Shown: positions 46,605-59,930 of the stretch, in pieces
Layout of the letters: the number at the start of each line of letters is the position of its first letter
Position numbering within the stretch: the stretch's first letter is position 1
Assembly: GCF_000715075.1 (NCBI RefSeq)
Contig: NC_134102.1
Span: 100,834,266 to 100,898,265 of the forward strand
DNA: 64,000 bases
Origin: Nicotiana tabacum
Taxonomy: Eukaryota; Streptophyta; Magnoliopsida; Solanales; Solanaceae
Direction: 5' to 3'
Notes under the pieces: generated by a model
Seen by the model: the letters and a program-made list of their open reading frames with translations, nothing else
Told to the model about the DNA's origin: nothing
Databases searched by the model: none
Made by a program: the position numbers and the translations under genes

Positions 46605-48004
46605 AATTCTAGTATTTTATAACAACAAGAACAACAATAAAACCTAGCTTAATCTCGTACATGAGGTATGTGGAGAGTAGTGTATACGTAACCTTACCCT
46701 ACCTTTTAAAGGAAGATAGATTGTTTACGATAAACCTTTGACTTAAGGAATAGTAAGAATAAAACAAATAATAGCAGCAGTAATGTAATATGGTAATGGA
46801 AGCGAATGACATAATAAGTAATAATGAACCAAGAATAAGAGAATACAAGAATAGTACTAGTACTACTCGTAAACCTAGGAGAAACTCGCAACTACCTGTC
46901 AACCTACCACCTTAATTCTCGACCTCCACACCTTCCTAACGTGAGTCATGTCCTCGATAAGGTAAAGCAATGACATGTCTTGCCTCCTAATCACCTCTCC
47001 CTAATACTTCTTTGGCCTACCCCTGCCCTTCTTCAAGATGCCATGGTCAACCTCTCGCACTTCCTGGCCGAGACATCTATGCCTCTCCTCTTCACATGCC
47101 CGAAATATTACACCCTCGATTACTGCAACTTGTCCTCCATAGAGGCCACTCCCATCATGTTCCTAATAACTTCATTCCTAATCTTTTCTTTTCTGGTATG
47201 TCCGCAGATCCATCTCAACATCCTCATTTCAGCTACTTTTATCTTCTGGACATACGACTTCTTGACGGATCAACACTCAGCTCCATACAACATAGTCGGT
47301 CTAGCCACCACCTTGTAGAACTTGCCCTTAAATCTAGGCGTCACATTCTTCCCAAAGCTAGACTTCATTTCATCCACCCCGCTCTAATGCGATAATTAAC
47401 ATCCTCGTCAATCTCCCTGTTACCTTAGATTATAGACCCAAGACACTTGAAACTATCTCTTTTGGGAATGACTTGAGTATAAATCTTCACTTCTACTTCT
47501 GCATCATGCCTCCTATCACTGAACTTACACTCCAAGTATTCAGTTTTCGACCTACTCAGCTTGAAATCTTTAGACTCCAGCGTTTGTCTCCAAACTTCCA
47601 ACCTAGCGTTAACACTACCTCGTGTCTCGTCAATCAATACTATTTTATCAACAAATATTATACATCATAAGCACCCCCTCCCCTGTATGTGTCGGGTCAG
47701 CACATCCAACGCTAGGGCAAAAACATAAACGGGCTAAGGGTCGATCCATGATGCAACCCCATCTCCACTGGAAATGTTTCGAGTCTCCTACCGCAGTTCT
47801 CACCCGAGTCTTAGTTGCCTCGTACATGTTCTTAATCACCCTAATGTACGCTACCGGGACATCGCTATCCTCCAAACATCTCCATAGTACCTCCCTCGGA
47901 ACTTTGTCATAAGCCTTCTCAAGGTCAATGAACACCATGTGCGAGTCCCTTTTCCTCTCCCTATACTGTTCCACCAATAGTTTCACAAGGAATTCTAGTA
48001 TTTT
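46605..48004 (-). mobile_element. 5'-truncated RTE-type LINE (copy 2) with target duplications
   Basis: The body 46619-47990 is flanked by a perfect 14-bp direct repeat AATTCTAGTATTTT at 46605-46618 and 47991-48004. Reverse orientation; the 3' tail on the minus strand ends TTGTTGTTCTTGTTGTT just before 46618. Same LINE family as 4675-6136, independently truncated at nearly the same RT position. Confidence 0.88.
46900..47990 (-). pseudogene. LINE reverse transcriptase remnant (copy 2)
   Basis: Minus strand from 47986: [38 protein letters not shown] and [18 protein letters not shown] are open. A frameshift falls at the GLHQGS region (about 47755). The catalytic box at about 47660-47640 reads FVDKIV instead of FADDIV. 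47637-47425 continues with [20 protein letters not shown], and 47395-46900 has the C-terminal motifs in several frames (CGAECW-, RMLRW-like). Not functional. More 5' sequence is kept in frame than in copy 1. Confidence 0.85.
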
Positions 48005-48065
48005 GTAAAATATTTATTTATACAAATATAATGCTAGTATAATGTATTTGTTGTATGTAATTAAT

Positions 48066-48290
48066 TAGGCCAAATACATATACGGCCCCTTAAACTTGGC
48101 CTCAGCTTCCATTTAGACACTTCAACTAAGGCCAATACCTACTGTATACTTTAACTTAATATAATATGTACCTATTAAACACCTCTCACTCACCCGGTTT
48201 AAAAAGTTAAGTGTGTGTTGTTCACTTTCGGATGACGTGGTGAAACATCGAATTAAAGAGTGACATGTGGTTGTTCCCATTTTACCTTTT
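48066..48290. repeat. Probable MITE-like dispersed repeat
   Basis: GGCCAAATACATATACGGCC, CTTAAACTTGGCCTCAGC and CATTTAGACACTTCAACTAA are the kind of opening seen in a widespread Solanaceae non-autonomous DNA repeat. Ends not resolved. Confidence 0.4.
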
Positions 48291-48691
48291 CTTTATTTAA
48301 GGCAAAATGATCCAAATTGAAAAAGATTTACAAAAAAATAAAAATAAAAACTCTACTCCCTCCCCTTCCCCACACCAAACTCACCTTTTCCAGACGGACA
48401 TTTCTTTTCCCCTCTCTTTTTCTTAAGCTATCAGCTTCTTCCCTGCCCATTTATGTTTCCATCTCTCTCTAGCCATGTCCAAACAAAAAGCATATTGTTT
48501 TCTTGGTTGGAAATTTTTCATATTTGTAGATGTGCAGCTTGGCCGTAAAATTTCACATCTGGACGGAAAATGTTGATGCAGACGCAATAGTTTGGTTAAT
48601 CTCCATGTTTGCAGCTGCAAAATCAAGTCAAAATTGCTTTTTTTTTTTTTATGTCTGAAATTGCTGGGTTTTTCTTGTTGGATGATTTTTC
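48291..48691. other. Spacer, nothing recognised
   Basis: C/T-rich around 48350-48480, then AT-rich; the 93-codon minus-strand frame has no recognisable motif. Confidence 0.35.
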
Positions 48692-49409
48692 CGCCACGAC
48701 CCAATTTTACCTATAGATCATGATGGCGCCCAACTTTACAGCTAGGCCAGCCAACTAGTGAACTAAATATATACTTATTTCCATAATAATTATCCGAGTA
48801 ATTAATCCCTTCTTATTTGCAAGATTTAAGAAAAACATAAAATGTTCTAATAAAATAAACCCAGAAAAATAATCCAAGCCATAATTCTACTAGTGTGTGT
48901 GCCAAGACCTGATGTCACAAGTGTATGAGCATCTAGTAGATTATACAAAAGAAATCCAAAATACTGTCGGAATACAAAATAGACAGATACAAATACAAAG
49001 GGAGACACTAGGTGCTGCGGAACGGCTTAGAAGAAGCAGCTCACCACTAGACCTCATGATAACGTGAATGCGCTCCTGTATGACCAACTAAAATTCCTGT
49101 CTCAGATCCTGCACAAAAAGTGCAGCAAGCATAACATGAGTACGTAAACAAGGTGTACCTAGTAAGTATCAAGTCTAATCTCGAAGAAGTAGTAACGAGA
49201 TGTCGACTTTGACACTCACTATGGGTCAATAATATTAAAATAGAATTATTTAAATAAATATGATTCATGTGAACAACAATAATTTCTTAACAAGTAGAGA
49301 TAATTAATTCTTTAAATTTCAATAATTTTTAATTTATCAATTAGCTTCACAAACTGTAATTAAATATCAAGCTATCGTGCAATTATTATTATTAGGCACG
49401 ATTTCTGTT

Positions 49410-49525
49410 GTGGTCGTACGGCTCGATCCAGAGTGTCGCATACTCTGCCGAAGGACGCGCGACACGATCCAGATGCATCTATACTGCCGAGGCGTTCATC
49501 CCGCTCCACAAGAAAGGAGGATATT
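49410..49525 (-). repeat. CGGCAG-type minisatellite, element D LTR
   Basis: Reverse units CTGCCGAAGGACGCGCGACA and CTGCCGAGGCGTTCATCCCG, close to those of element C (30150-30265). Confidence 0.65.
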
Positions 49526-50399
49526 TTCTTATGAACCTCCAGAATGAAAATATGTATATTATAAGATTAACACATGAGGATGTACAAATTCCTATTAACA
49601 GTTAAATATTTGTTTTGCGCAAAAATTCAAGTATGTAAAATTTCAGTATCTTACTATTTTCTCTAACAATTTACAATATAATTCTAATACTTTACTTAAA
49701 CAAAGGATACCATTATTTCAAGTAATTCATGATTGGGTCCTAAACTACCCGGACTTAGTATAAATAGAAGTTACGCACGGACTCTCGTCACCTCGTACGT
49801 ATGTAGCCCCCACAATTTACAATAATTATTAATTTAAATCACCTATGGAGTAAATCCCTCTTACAAGGTTAGACAAGAGACTTACCTTGTCTCAAATTCC
49901 ACTTCCCGGTCACAACATCACGTTAAATTCTCAATTCAATCCCGAAAAATTCGAAACTATCCAAATATTATATAAAATAATTAATACGTGCTCAATAATT
50001 CGAAATTAGGCTACTGAATTAATTACTCAACCCAAAATGGTAAAATTCCTAAAATTAATCCCTGACCCACTTGCTTGGATTCTGGAAATATTTGGAGGAA
50101 ATTGTTACCCATAATCTTAGGAACTCAAATATACAATTTCTATCCAATTCCACAATCATTTTCGTGGTTAAAATCTTATTTTTATCAAAATCTAGGTTTT
50201 TCATCTAAACCCTTGATTTCCATGATTTATAGGTTATAATCTATCCCTAATCTATGTATTTAACTCAAAGTGTGTATAATTAACTTACCTTCAAGTTGCT
50301 AGATGAAATCCTCTCTCAAAAAGCTCCAAAAATCGCCCAAAAATGGAGGAAAAACATACTAAAATGACTGAGCCTCGCCCCATTTTAACATTCTGTCCA

Positions 50400-50690
50400 A
50401 CAGTGTTTTCGCACCTGCGGAAAATGCCTCGCACGAGTTTCCCTCACCTGGCCAAGCTCCGCACTTGCGGCCTAAGGACCGCATTTGCGCGTTCGCATCT
50501 GCGATGTTTCGCCCGCTTTTCCACCCCTCGCCGCTTCTGCGCCCCAATGCATCACGCATGTGCGCCAAAAATTTCCGCTTATGCGATCCCTGGGCGTCCA
50601 AGGCTTGTCCTCTTCTGCAGCTCGTGGCTCGCATCTGCGAGCTTGCACCTGCAACTGCCCATGCACAGGTGCGATCGCACCAGAAGCTGA
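50400..50690 (-). repeat. U3 array, element D LTR
   Basis: CGCACCTGCGGAAAA, CGCACTTGCGGCC, CGCATTTGCGCG, CGCTTCTGCGCC, CGCATCTGCGAGC and similar, dense over ~290 bp. Overlapping open frames on both strands are by-products. Confidence 0.75.
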
Positions 50691-50942
50691 AAGCTTCAGC
50701 TTTTCTCCCAAGTCCAAATTTTTGTCCGAGCCTCGTCCGGTTAACACCAGAGGCCCCCAGGGCCCCGCCCGAACATACCAACAAGTTTGAAATCATGAAA
50801 CAGGCTAGATCGAACCTTCGGAACATGTAAAACAACATCAAAACTAAGAATCATACCTCAAACCAAATCGATTCAACTTAATTTTTTCAAATTCTTCAAA
50901 CTTACTACGGACGCGCCGAAACATACTTAAACTACTCGGAAT

Positions 50943-51601
50943 TAGGGCTGTGCATAATTTGATAAATACCGAATTACCGTACCGAAACCAAAATGTTTGG
51001 TATTTGGTATTCGATATTCAATATTTTGGTATTCGGTATGGTATTTGGTTTAACGTTTAAAAAATATGGTATTAGGTTTGATATTGGATATTTTAAAATG
51101 AAATACCGAAATACTGATACCGTACCGAAATATATATTATATTATACAAAACACATATTATTAATTATAACATAAATATAAAAAAACTAAAATTTTACCT
51201 TCTTTTATTCTCTAAGTTCATCAATTAACTCTAAGCAAATAAGAAGACATTTCTAATGATCAAATTTATTCTTTTATGTGCAGTTTTCTCTCTCTAGGTT
51301 GATATTTGCTAGTTTTGGACAAAACTTTTATCAATTAACGTTTTTAGTTTTGTACTTTTGAGTACTTTAATTAAGAATATTATAGTCTATGACTCTATGC
51401 ACTTGTTAGTATTCAAACCGAATAAACCGAAGTTACCGAACCGAATAAACCGAAACCGAAAGGAGAAAAATCGAACCATACCGAATTTAATTAGGTACGG
51501 TATTTTTATAGCATTTTAAGAAAATCGAATACCGAAAATACCGAACCTAAATATCTAAATACCGTACCGTACCGTACCGTACCGACCGATGAACACCCCT
51601 A
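50943..51601. mobile_element. Non-autonomous hAT-type element (MITE)
   Basis: Ends TAGGGCTGTGCAT and ATGAACACCCCTA form an 11/13 terminal inverted repeat. Flanking octamers CTCGGAAT (50935-50942) and CTCTGAAT (51602-51609) match at 7/8, the hAT duplication length. The interior is rich in TACCGAA(A)TACC and (CCGTA)n words, mutually inverted at the two ends, with no transposase. Confidence 0.85.
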
Positions 51602-52044
51602 CTCTGAATGACACCAAATTTTGCGTGCAAGTCTTAAATCACCATACGGAGCTATTCCCAGGCTTAAAATTTCAAACGGATCTTGATTACTCCAAAACCT
51701 ACTCCAAACCAATTTTAAAGAACCTTAAAACCTTCAAATAGCTAGTTTTTACTACTAAGCGCTAAAACGTTCCCGGATTATCCAAAAGTCGATTCGAACA
51801 TACGCCTAAGTCCAAAATCATCATACAAACCTATTGGAACCGTCAAATCATGATTCCGGGGTCGTTTTCTGAAAATATTGACCAAAGTCAAACTAAGGAA
51901 CTAAGTATTCCGATTTCAACCCGAACACGTCCAAATCCCGAACCAACCATCCCTGCAAGTCGTAAATTAGAAAAAGCACATACGGGGAGTCTTATTTAGG
52001 GGAACGGAGTTCTAACAGTCAAAACGACCGGTTGGTTCATTACA

Positions 52045-54200
52045 TTCTCCACCTCTTAAACAAACGTTCGTCCTCGAACGGGTTTAGAATTTTACCTGGA
52101 GTGATGAATAGGTGTGGATATTTGCTCCGCATGTCCTCCTCGGCATCCCAAGTTGCTTCCTCAACTGGTTGGCCCCTCCTATGGACTTTTACCATAGAAA
52201 TCTTCTTGGACCTCAACTGGCGAACCTGTCTATCAACAATGAAAATTGGCTCTTCTTCATAACCCAAACCCTTATCTAGTTGACTTGTGCTGAAGTCTAA
52301 CACATGTGATAGGTCGGCATGATACCTCCGGAACATAGATACATGAAAAACTGGATGAATTCCCGATAGACTGGGAGGCAAAGAAAGCTCGTAAGCAACC
52401 TCCCCAACTCATCTCAACACCTCAAATGGGCCTATATACCTTAGGCTCAACTTGCCCTTCTTCCGAATCTCATGATTCCCTTCATCGGCGAAACTTTCAA
52501 GAGAACATTTTCACCCACCATAAAAGATAAATCGTGCGCTTTCTGATCCGCGTAACTCTTCTGTCTGGACTGTGCTGTACGAAGTCGTTCCTGAATCAAC
52601 TTTACCTTTTCTAAGGCATCCTTCACCAAATCAGTACCATATAACTTAGCCTCACCAGTCTCAAACTATCCGATGGGCGAACGACATCGCCGACCATATA
52701 AAGCCTCAAATGGAGCCATCTCGATGTTGGATTAGTAACTGTTGTTATAAGCAAACTCGGCCAAAGGAAAGAAACGATCCCACTGACCTCCAAAGTCAAT
52801 CACACATGCCCTGAGCATATCCTCCAAAATCTGAATTGTCCGCTCCGACTGCCCGCGGTCTGTGGATGAAAGGTTATGTTGAGCTCTACACGGGTCCCCA
52901 AGTCATGTTGTACTGCTCTCTAGAAATGTGAAGTAAACTGAGGGCCTCTATCTCATAAGATGTAAATTGGCACACCGTGCAACCGAACTATCTCCTGAAT
53001 ATAAATCTGGGCTAACTCTCTGAAGTATACGTAGTCACAACCGGAATGAAGTGTGCCGACTTGGTCAACCTGTCGACAATGACCCAAACTGCATCAAACT
53101 TCCTCAAAGTCCACAGCAACCCAACTACAAAGTCCATAGTAATGCATTCCCATTTCCATTTCGGTATAGTCTTCTGCTGAAGTAGGCCACCTAGCCTCTG
53201 GTGCTCATACTTAACCTGCTGGCAATTTAGGCACCTAGCTACATACTCTACTATGTCCTTCTTCATCCGCCGCCACCAATAATGCTGCCTCAGGTCACGA
53301 TACATTTTTGTGGCACTCGGATGAATAAAATACCTAGAACTGTGTGCCTCTTCTAGGATCCTTTCCCTCAGCCCATCTACATTAAGAACATATAGATGAT
53401 CCTGGAGTCGTAGGACACCATCCTTGCCAATAGTTACTTCCTTGGAACCACCCCATAGCATCATTTCTCGAAGAACCAATAAGTGTGGATCATCAAACTG
53501 GCGAACCTTGATCCGCTCAAATAGTGAAGACTGGGCAGCAACACATGCAAGAACTCGGCCGGGCTCTAAAATATCCAGTCTCACAAGTCTAATAGCCAAG
53601 GACTGAATATCCAAAGCTGAATGGCCTCTCCTCTGCTGAAATAAAAGCCAAACTACCCATACTCTCTACTTTTCTACTCAAGGCGTCTGCAATTATATTT
53701 GCTTTGCCCGGATGATACATGATAGTAATATCATAATCTTTTAGTAACTCAAGCCATTTGCGCTGCCTCAAATTTAGGTCCCTCTGCTCGAACAAATGCT
53801 GCAAACTGCGATAATCAGCGTAAACTTCACAAGACACCCCATAAAGATAATGCCTCCAAATCTTAAGAGCATGAACAATCCCAGCTAACTCCAAATCATG
53901 TACCGGATAATTCTTCTCGTGAGGCTTCAGCTGACGCGAAGCATATGCAATAACTTGTCCCTCCTGCATCAACACACAACCTAAACCAACGCGTGATGCG
54001 TCGCAATATACTGTATACATCCCCGAACAGGAAGGCAACACTAACACCGGTGTCGTAGTCAATGCTGTCTTGAGCTTCTGAAAGCTCGCCTCACAATCGT
54101 CGGGCCATCGGAACGGAGCACTCTTCTGGGTTAATTTGGTCAAAGGTGCTGCAACAAATGAAAAGCCCACCACGAACCGGCGATAGGTTTCTAGTAACCT
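52045..54200 (-). pseudogene. Element D pol remnant: RNase H, integrase, chromodomain
   Basis: Minus strand in order: the end of RT ([23 protein letters not shown]) at about 54190; RNase H 54080-53640 ([55 protein letters not shown]); integrase zinc finger (H...H, CLNCQQ) and core start (MDFVVGLLWTL) in the open frame 53614-53012; core middle 53010-52800 with stops, where the second Asp before RGPQFT is kept; GPF-like region 52740-52447 (MAPFEALYGR); chromodomain 52381-52050 (IHPVFHVSMFRRY, VEEATWDAEEDM). Gag, protease and most of RT are absent: similarity stops at about 54195. Better preserved than element 1 but with several stops and shifts. Confidence 0.88.
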
Positions 54201-54239
54201 ATAAATAAGGAAAGGACTCATTGCCAGTTCTAGTTTAAA

Positions 54240-54690
54240 TAACGTAAGGAGTCCTTTGCCAATTCTAGTTGGACTGGTGTAGGGTTTCACAGTATTGATT
54301 TGAAGTGGCCGCTCTCACAAATATGTGATGAGTTGTGGTCTGATTGTGTTCCAACAGACATGCTCACATCAATATCATCACGTCTCATTGCTGGCGATTA
54401 TTTTGCTTTCCGTGCTTTTTGTAAAAGGTGGCGCTACGAGTCCCTTTCGCCTCCACTCCCACCTCCGATATATGATTCCCTGTGGCCTTGTTTGATGAGA
54501 TTAAATGCAGAAACCGGCATTGTAGAATTCTTTTAACCTGTGTACAATGCCATAACTCACAAGACGGATATCCCAAAATTAAGGGGTTCCCGAATTCGAA
54601 GCTCAAAAGCTAACTGGTTGCTCATGAGTCATGACGACCGTGGCAAGAAAGGAGGTTTTACTTGACGTTACACCTACAAGTGATGCTAAA
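54240..54690 (+). pseudogene. F-box / DUF295 (KIB-like) gene fragment
   Basis: From about 54270 the + frame reads [20 protein letters not shown], then RLIAGDYFAFRAFCKRWR, the second half of a plant F-box, then PPLPPPIYDSLWPCLMRLN. After a TAA at about 54534 the same frame continues PVYNAITHKTDIPKLRGSRI and ANWLLMSHDDRG, matching the start of the beta-propeller-like DUF295 region. F-box proteins of this type are substrate receptors of SCF ubiquitin ligases. No ATG is in frame, there is an internal stop, and the propeller is lost, so it is a fragment. It is the only clear host-type protein domain outside the zinc-finger pseudogene, and it directly adjoins the truncated end of element D. Confidence 0.7.
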
Positions 54691-55615
54691 TATCTGGCCT
54701 TATGATTTGTGCTTTTTTAAATTTTCCTGCATTTATGGAGAGTGCTGGTTCAAACTGTACAAATATAGAAAGTTCTAAGGAATTAAAAAAGTAGCCTGTT
54801 ATGTTATGGGCTAATTAAGAACATTGAATATCTTTTATAGGAAAATTAAATACTATTAAGAGGATTATAATGGATTTAAGGTAATACATGTACACAATAT
54901 CCTAACTTCTGGAAAATGTACAAAAGCAAGACCCTCTCAAACACCGTTACACCCATAGCATAAAAGCCAGTCTCCACTATACCTATTTCATATTTATATA
55001 ACGCTATTCCTCATTATAAGAAACAACTTTTTTTCCACTGTGTCCCCCTAGGACCTATATATAAGAAGCAACTTAACTTAGTCATTCATTTGACTAGTTA
55101 TGGATTATCTTGGCGGAGCACAATATTATTGGTGATCAAAACAATCAGATAAATCATCCATAAGAAGCAAAAGCATGAAATGCAAACAAGTGATAACAAA
55201 ATTTTATATCCAAATCCTAGAAACTTACATTATTCTGAGTTTTGACAGCCTCAAACGAAAGTAATTAAGAAGTTCTGGACGATGCAAGGCCGTGTAGTTT
55301 TGGCGTCTCTGATGGCGCCTTGCACTGTTATTTTGGCGCCTATGATGATGCCCCGCGCCGACGATACTTATCCGAGCCACTTTTATTTCCTCCTCAATTT
55401 GAGACATGTACACTTATTTAAACCCTTCCTCGTATCCTACAACCCCAAACATGTAGATTTGCACTAGAAATGGGAGCTCTCAAGAACCCAACTTCCCATG
55501 AGTCTCAGTCTAGATTACTCAGCACGTGATAAACAGTTGAAGCTTCAATTCTCATAATCAATTCATAAATACATGTCTCAGTCTAGTTCTATTCAGCATT
55601 CCAGTATCATATAAC
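54691..55615. other. Spacer, nothing recognised
   Basis: AT-rich, with a locally GC-rich patch at 55300-55370 where TGGCGCCT recurs (TCTGATGGCGCCTTGCAC, TTTTGGCGCCTATGATG). No supported gene. Confidence 0.4.
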
Positions 55616-57931
<2,316 letters not shown>

Positions 57932-57935
57932 AAAG

Positions 57936-57947
57936 TGGTATCAGAGC
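57936..57947 (+). promoter_or_regulatory. Primer binding site of element E
   Basis: TGGTATCAGAGC, perfect initiator-Met tRNA complement, four bases after the LTR. Confidence 0.93.
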
Positions 57948-58124
57948 AGTTCCACCCCAGGGTTGTCTACAGACCGTATCTAGTAGAGTCTTGTTTATGA
58001 GTGTGTTATGCACCACACTTATAAACAGGAGGCTGCAGGACATATAGGAAGTTACCCTCCCTTCTTATCTTAGATCGTGCGATATAAGAATTCATTTTTC
58101 TAACGATATGTTATGTTTTCAGCG

Positions 58125-59500
58125 ATGCCCAAGAAGGCTACAACCGCACAGAAGGGCAAGTTTGTTGATGATGAGACTACAAGTCGAGCGCCACGAGTTA
58201 CCGAGGCTCAAGGAGAGTCACATAGTGAGACTCTATCTCAGACTTCACATACCCTTCCCTTTCCGGAGGAGATCCAAGGGGCACCAGCTCCAGTGCCATC
58301 CCCTGTACCCCAGTTCATCAACCAGATGCACCGGGTCAGGAAATGAGAGATGCTATTCAGCTATTGACTCGATTAGTGGCCGCACAGGCTCGATGCCAGG
58401 ATGTAGGTATCGGTCATGCAGATAGGGCCATCAGTGCGAGGGTTCGCGATTTCATTAATATGGACCCTCCCGTATTCACTGGAGCAGATCCAAATGAGGA
58501 CGCTTAGGTATTTATTGATAGGATGCAGAGAACTTTGAGGTAATGAAGGTCACTGTGATCGAGTTAGTTGAGCTAGCTTCCTATAGAATTCGGGATGTTG
58601 CAGATAATTGGTACGAGTCTTGGGAGTTTTCCAAAGGTGAGGATGCCCTTCCAGCAGTATGGCAGGAGTTTATAGAGGCTTTTCTTCATCATTATTTGCC
58701 ACTAGAGCTTAAACGGGCCAGAGTTGATAGGTTCTTGACCCTTCGACGGGGTAATATGAGTTTTCGGGAGTACAACCTTTAGTTAGATTCTTTGGCTAGG
58801 TATGCTTCCACTATTGTAGCTAAGATAGAGGATCGGGTTCACCGGTTCGTGATGGGGTTGGAGCCGCACCTCCTTAATTACTGTATGTCGGTCTCACTTT
58901 ATCCAGGCATTGATATTTCTAGTATTCAGGCATACGCTCAGGGTGTATAGGAGCGTAAGCAGAAGTAGAGGGCCGATCGTGAGCATGATATGGGCCAAAG
59001 TGAGAGAGCGAGATTTTCAATTCCTTCTGGTGAGTTTCGAGGTGGTCAGAGACAGCAGTACCCGAGGTATCCAGCCCAGCCATCGGCTAGTGCACCCCCT
59101 CAGTTTGTCGGTAGGATATTTGATCATTCCATATAATCAGGGCTTAGTCAGAGTTCCAGAGCCTCTAATTCTCAGTATAGGGGTGAGTCAAGTTAGATGA
59201 GGCCACCCTTACCACGGCATGCTCAGTGTGGTAAGCAGCATGTCGGGCAGTGCCTTATAGGGCTGGGTGTTTGTTATACTTGTGGTTTTCCAGGCCACGT
59301 TATGACAGATTGTCCGACGAGAGGTGGTGCAGGTATAGTTCAGCCAACGAGATCTGTAGCCAATTCGTCATCATTAGTACGCCCCCCTAGGCAAGATTCA
59401 CAGGCACCAGCTAGTTGTGGTAGAGGCAAAAGTGGATCATCTAGCTCGAGCGGTCCTCAGAATTGTATCTATGCCTTAGCGGGTCGACAGGATCATGAGT
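58125..59500 (+). pseudogene. Element E gag remnant
   Basis: Starts MPKKATTAQKGK at 58125 (an upstream in-frame ATG at 58113 adds four residues). A frameshift near 58330 precedes RDAIQLLTRLVAAQ. The gag core 58440-58930 shows DFINMDPPVFTGADPN, DVADNWYESW, AVWQEFIEAFLHHYLP and GNMSFREYNL. The CCHC zinc knuckle CYTCGFPGHVMTDC is intact at 59272-59313. Stops TAG at 58505, 58780, 58948 and 58966 all sit where CAG (Gln) is expected. Structural protein of the virus-like particle; not translatable here. Confidence 0.85.
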
Positions 59501-59930
59501 CATCACCTGATGTTATTATAGGTATATTATCAGTCTCCTCATATGATGTATATGAATTGATTTATCTAGGTTCCACCTTATCGTACGTCACTCCATTGGT
59601 TGCTAGTAAGTTTGGGATAGAACCTGAGTTGATTGAACCTTTTGAGATGTCTACACCTGTTGGGGATCCAGTGATTGCTAGACGGCTATATAAAGACTGT
59701 ATAGTAGTAGTTCATAGTTGTTCTACAGTAGCAGACCTGATTGAGTTAGATATGGTGGAATTTGATGTTATAATGGGTATGGATTGGTTGGCTTCTTGTT
59801 ATGCTAACGTTGATTATAGATCAAAGATGGTTCGGTTCCAGTTTCTAGGGGAGCCAATTCTGGAGTAGAAAGGTAATACTGCATCGCCAAGAGGTAGGTT
59901 TATTTCCTATCTCAAGGCAAGGAAGATGAC
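59500..59930 (+). pseudogene. Element E aspartic protease remnant
   Basis: In the open frame 59197-59868, after the zinc knuckle and a Ser-rich linker, comes GILSVSSYDVYEL, then IYLGSTLSYVTP, ELIEPFEMSTPVGDP and DVIMGMDWLASC. The active site of this family is D-P-G-S; here it is Y-L-G-S, so the catalytic Asp is Tyr (GAT to TAT) and Pro is Leu. Gag and protease are in one frame in this piece. The frame closes at TAG 59866 (Trp position). Confidence 0.85.

Larger units (their letters stand above)
48692..52044 (-). repeat. 3' LTR of element D, with a nested hAT-type MITE
   Basis: Minus strand from TGTAATGAACCAACCGGTCG (52044) to about 48692 (...GGGTCGTGGCG, decayed). Follows pol and a PPT (TAAGAGGTGGAGAA, 52058-52045). 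3353 bp including the 659-bp MITE at 50943-51601. U3 array 50400-50690, donors CAAGGTAAGT (GT 49885-49884) and GAAGGTAAGT (about 50289), hairpin 49769-49807, CGGCAG-type repeats 49410-49525, acceptor TTTTTGTGCAG (AG 49110-49109). Confidence 0.87.

Noticed and set aside
47012..47395. 127-codon and 112-codon plus-strand frames
   Set aside because: Antisense shadows of the minus-strand LINE 2 reverse transcriptase.
50343..50841. Several overlapping frames of 90-160 codons
   Set aside because: By-product of the CG-rich U3 word array; both strands open, no domain. The same applies to 16073-16572 and 22752-23243.
57936..57947. Possible tRNA gene fragment (TGGTATCAGAGC)
   Set aside because: It is the primer binding site complementary to the initiator-Met tRNA; no cloverleaf around it.
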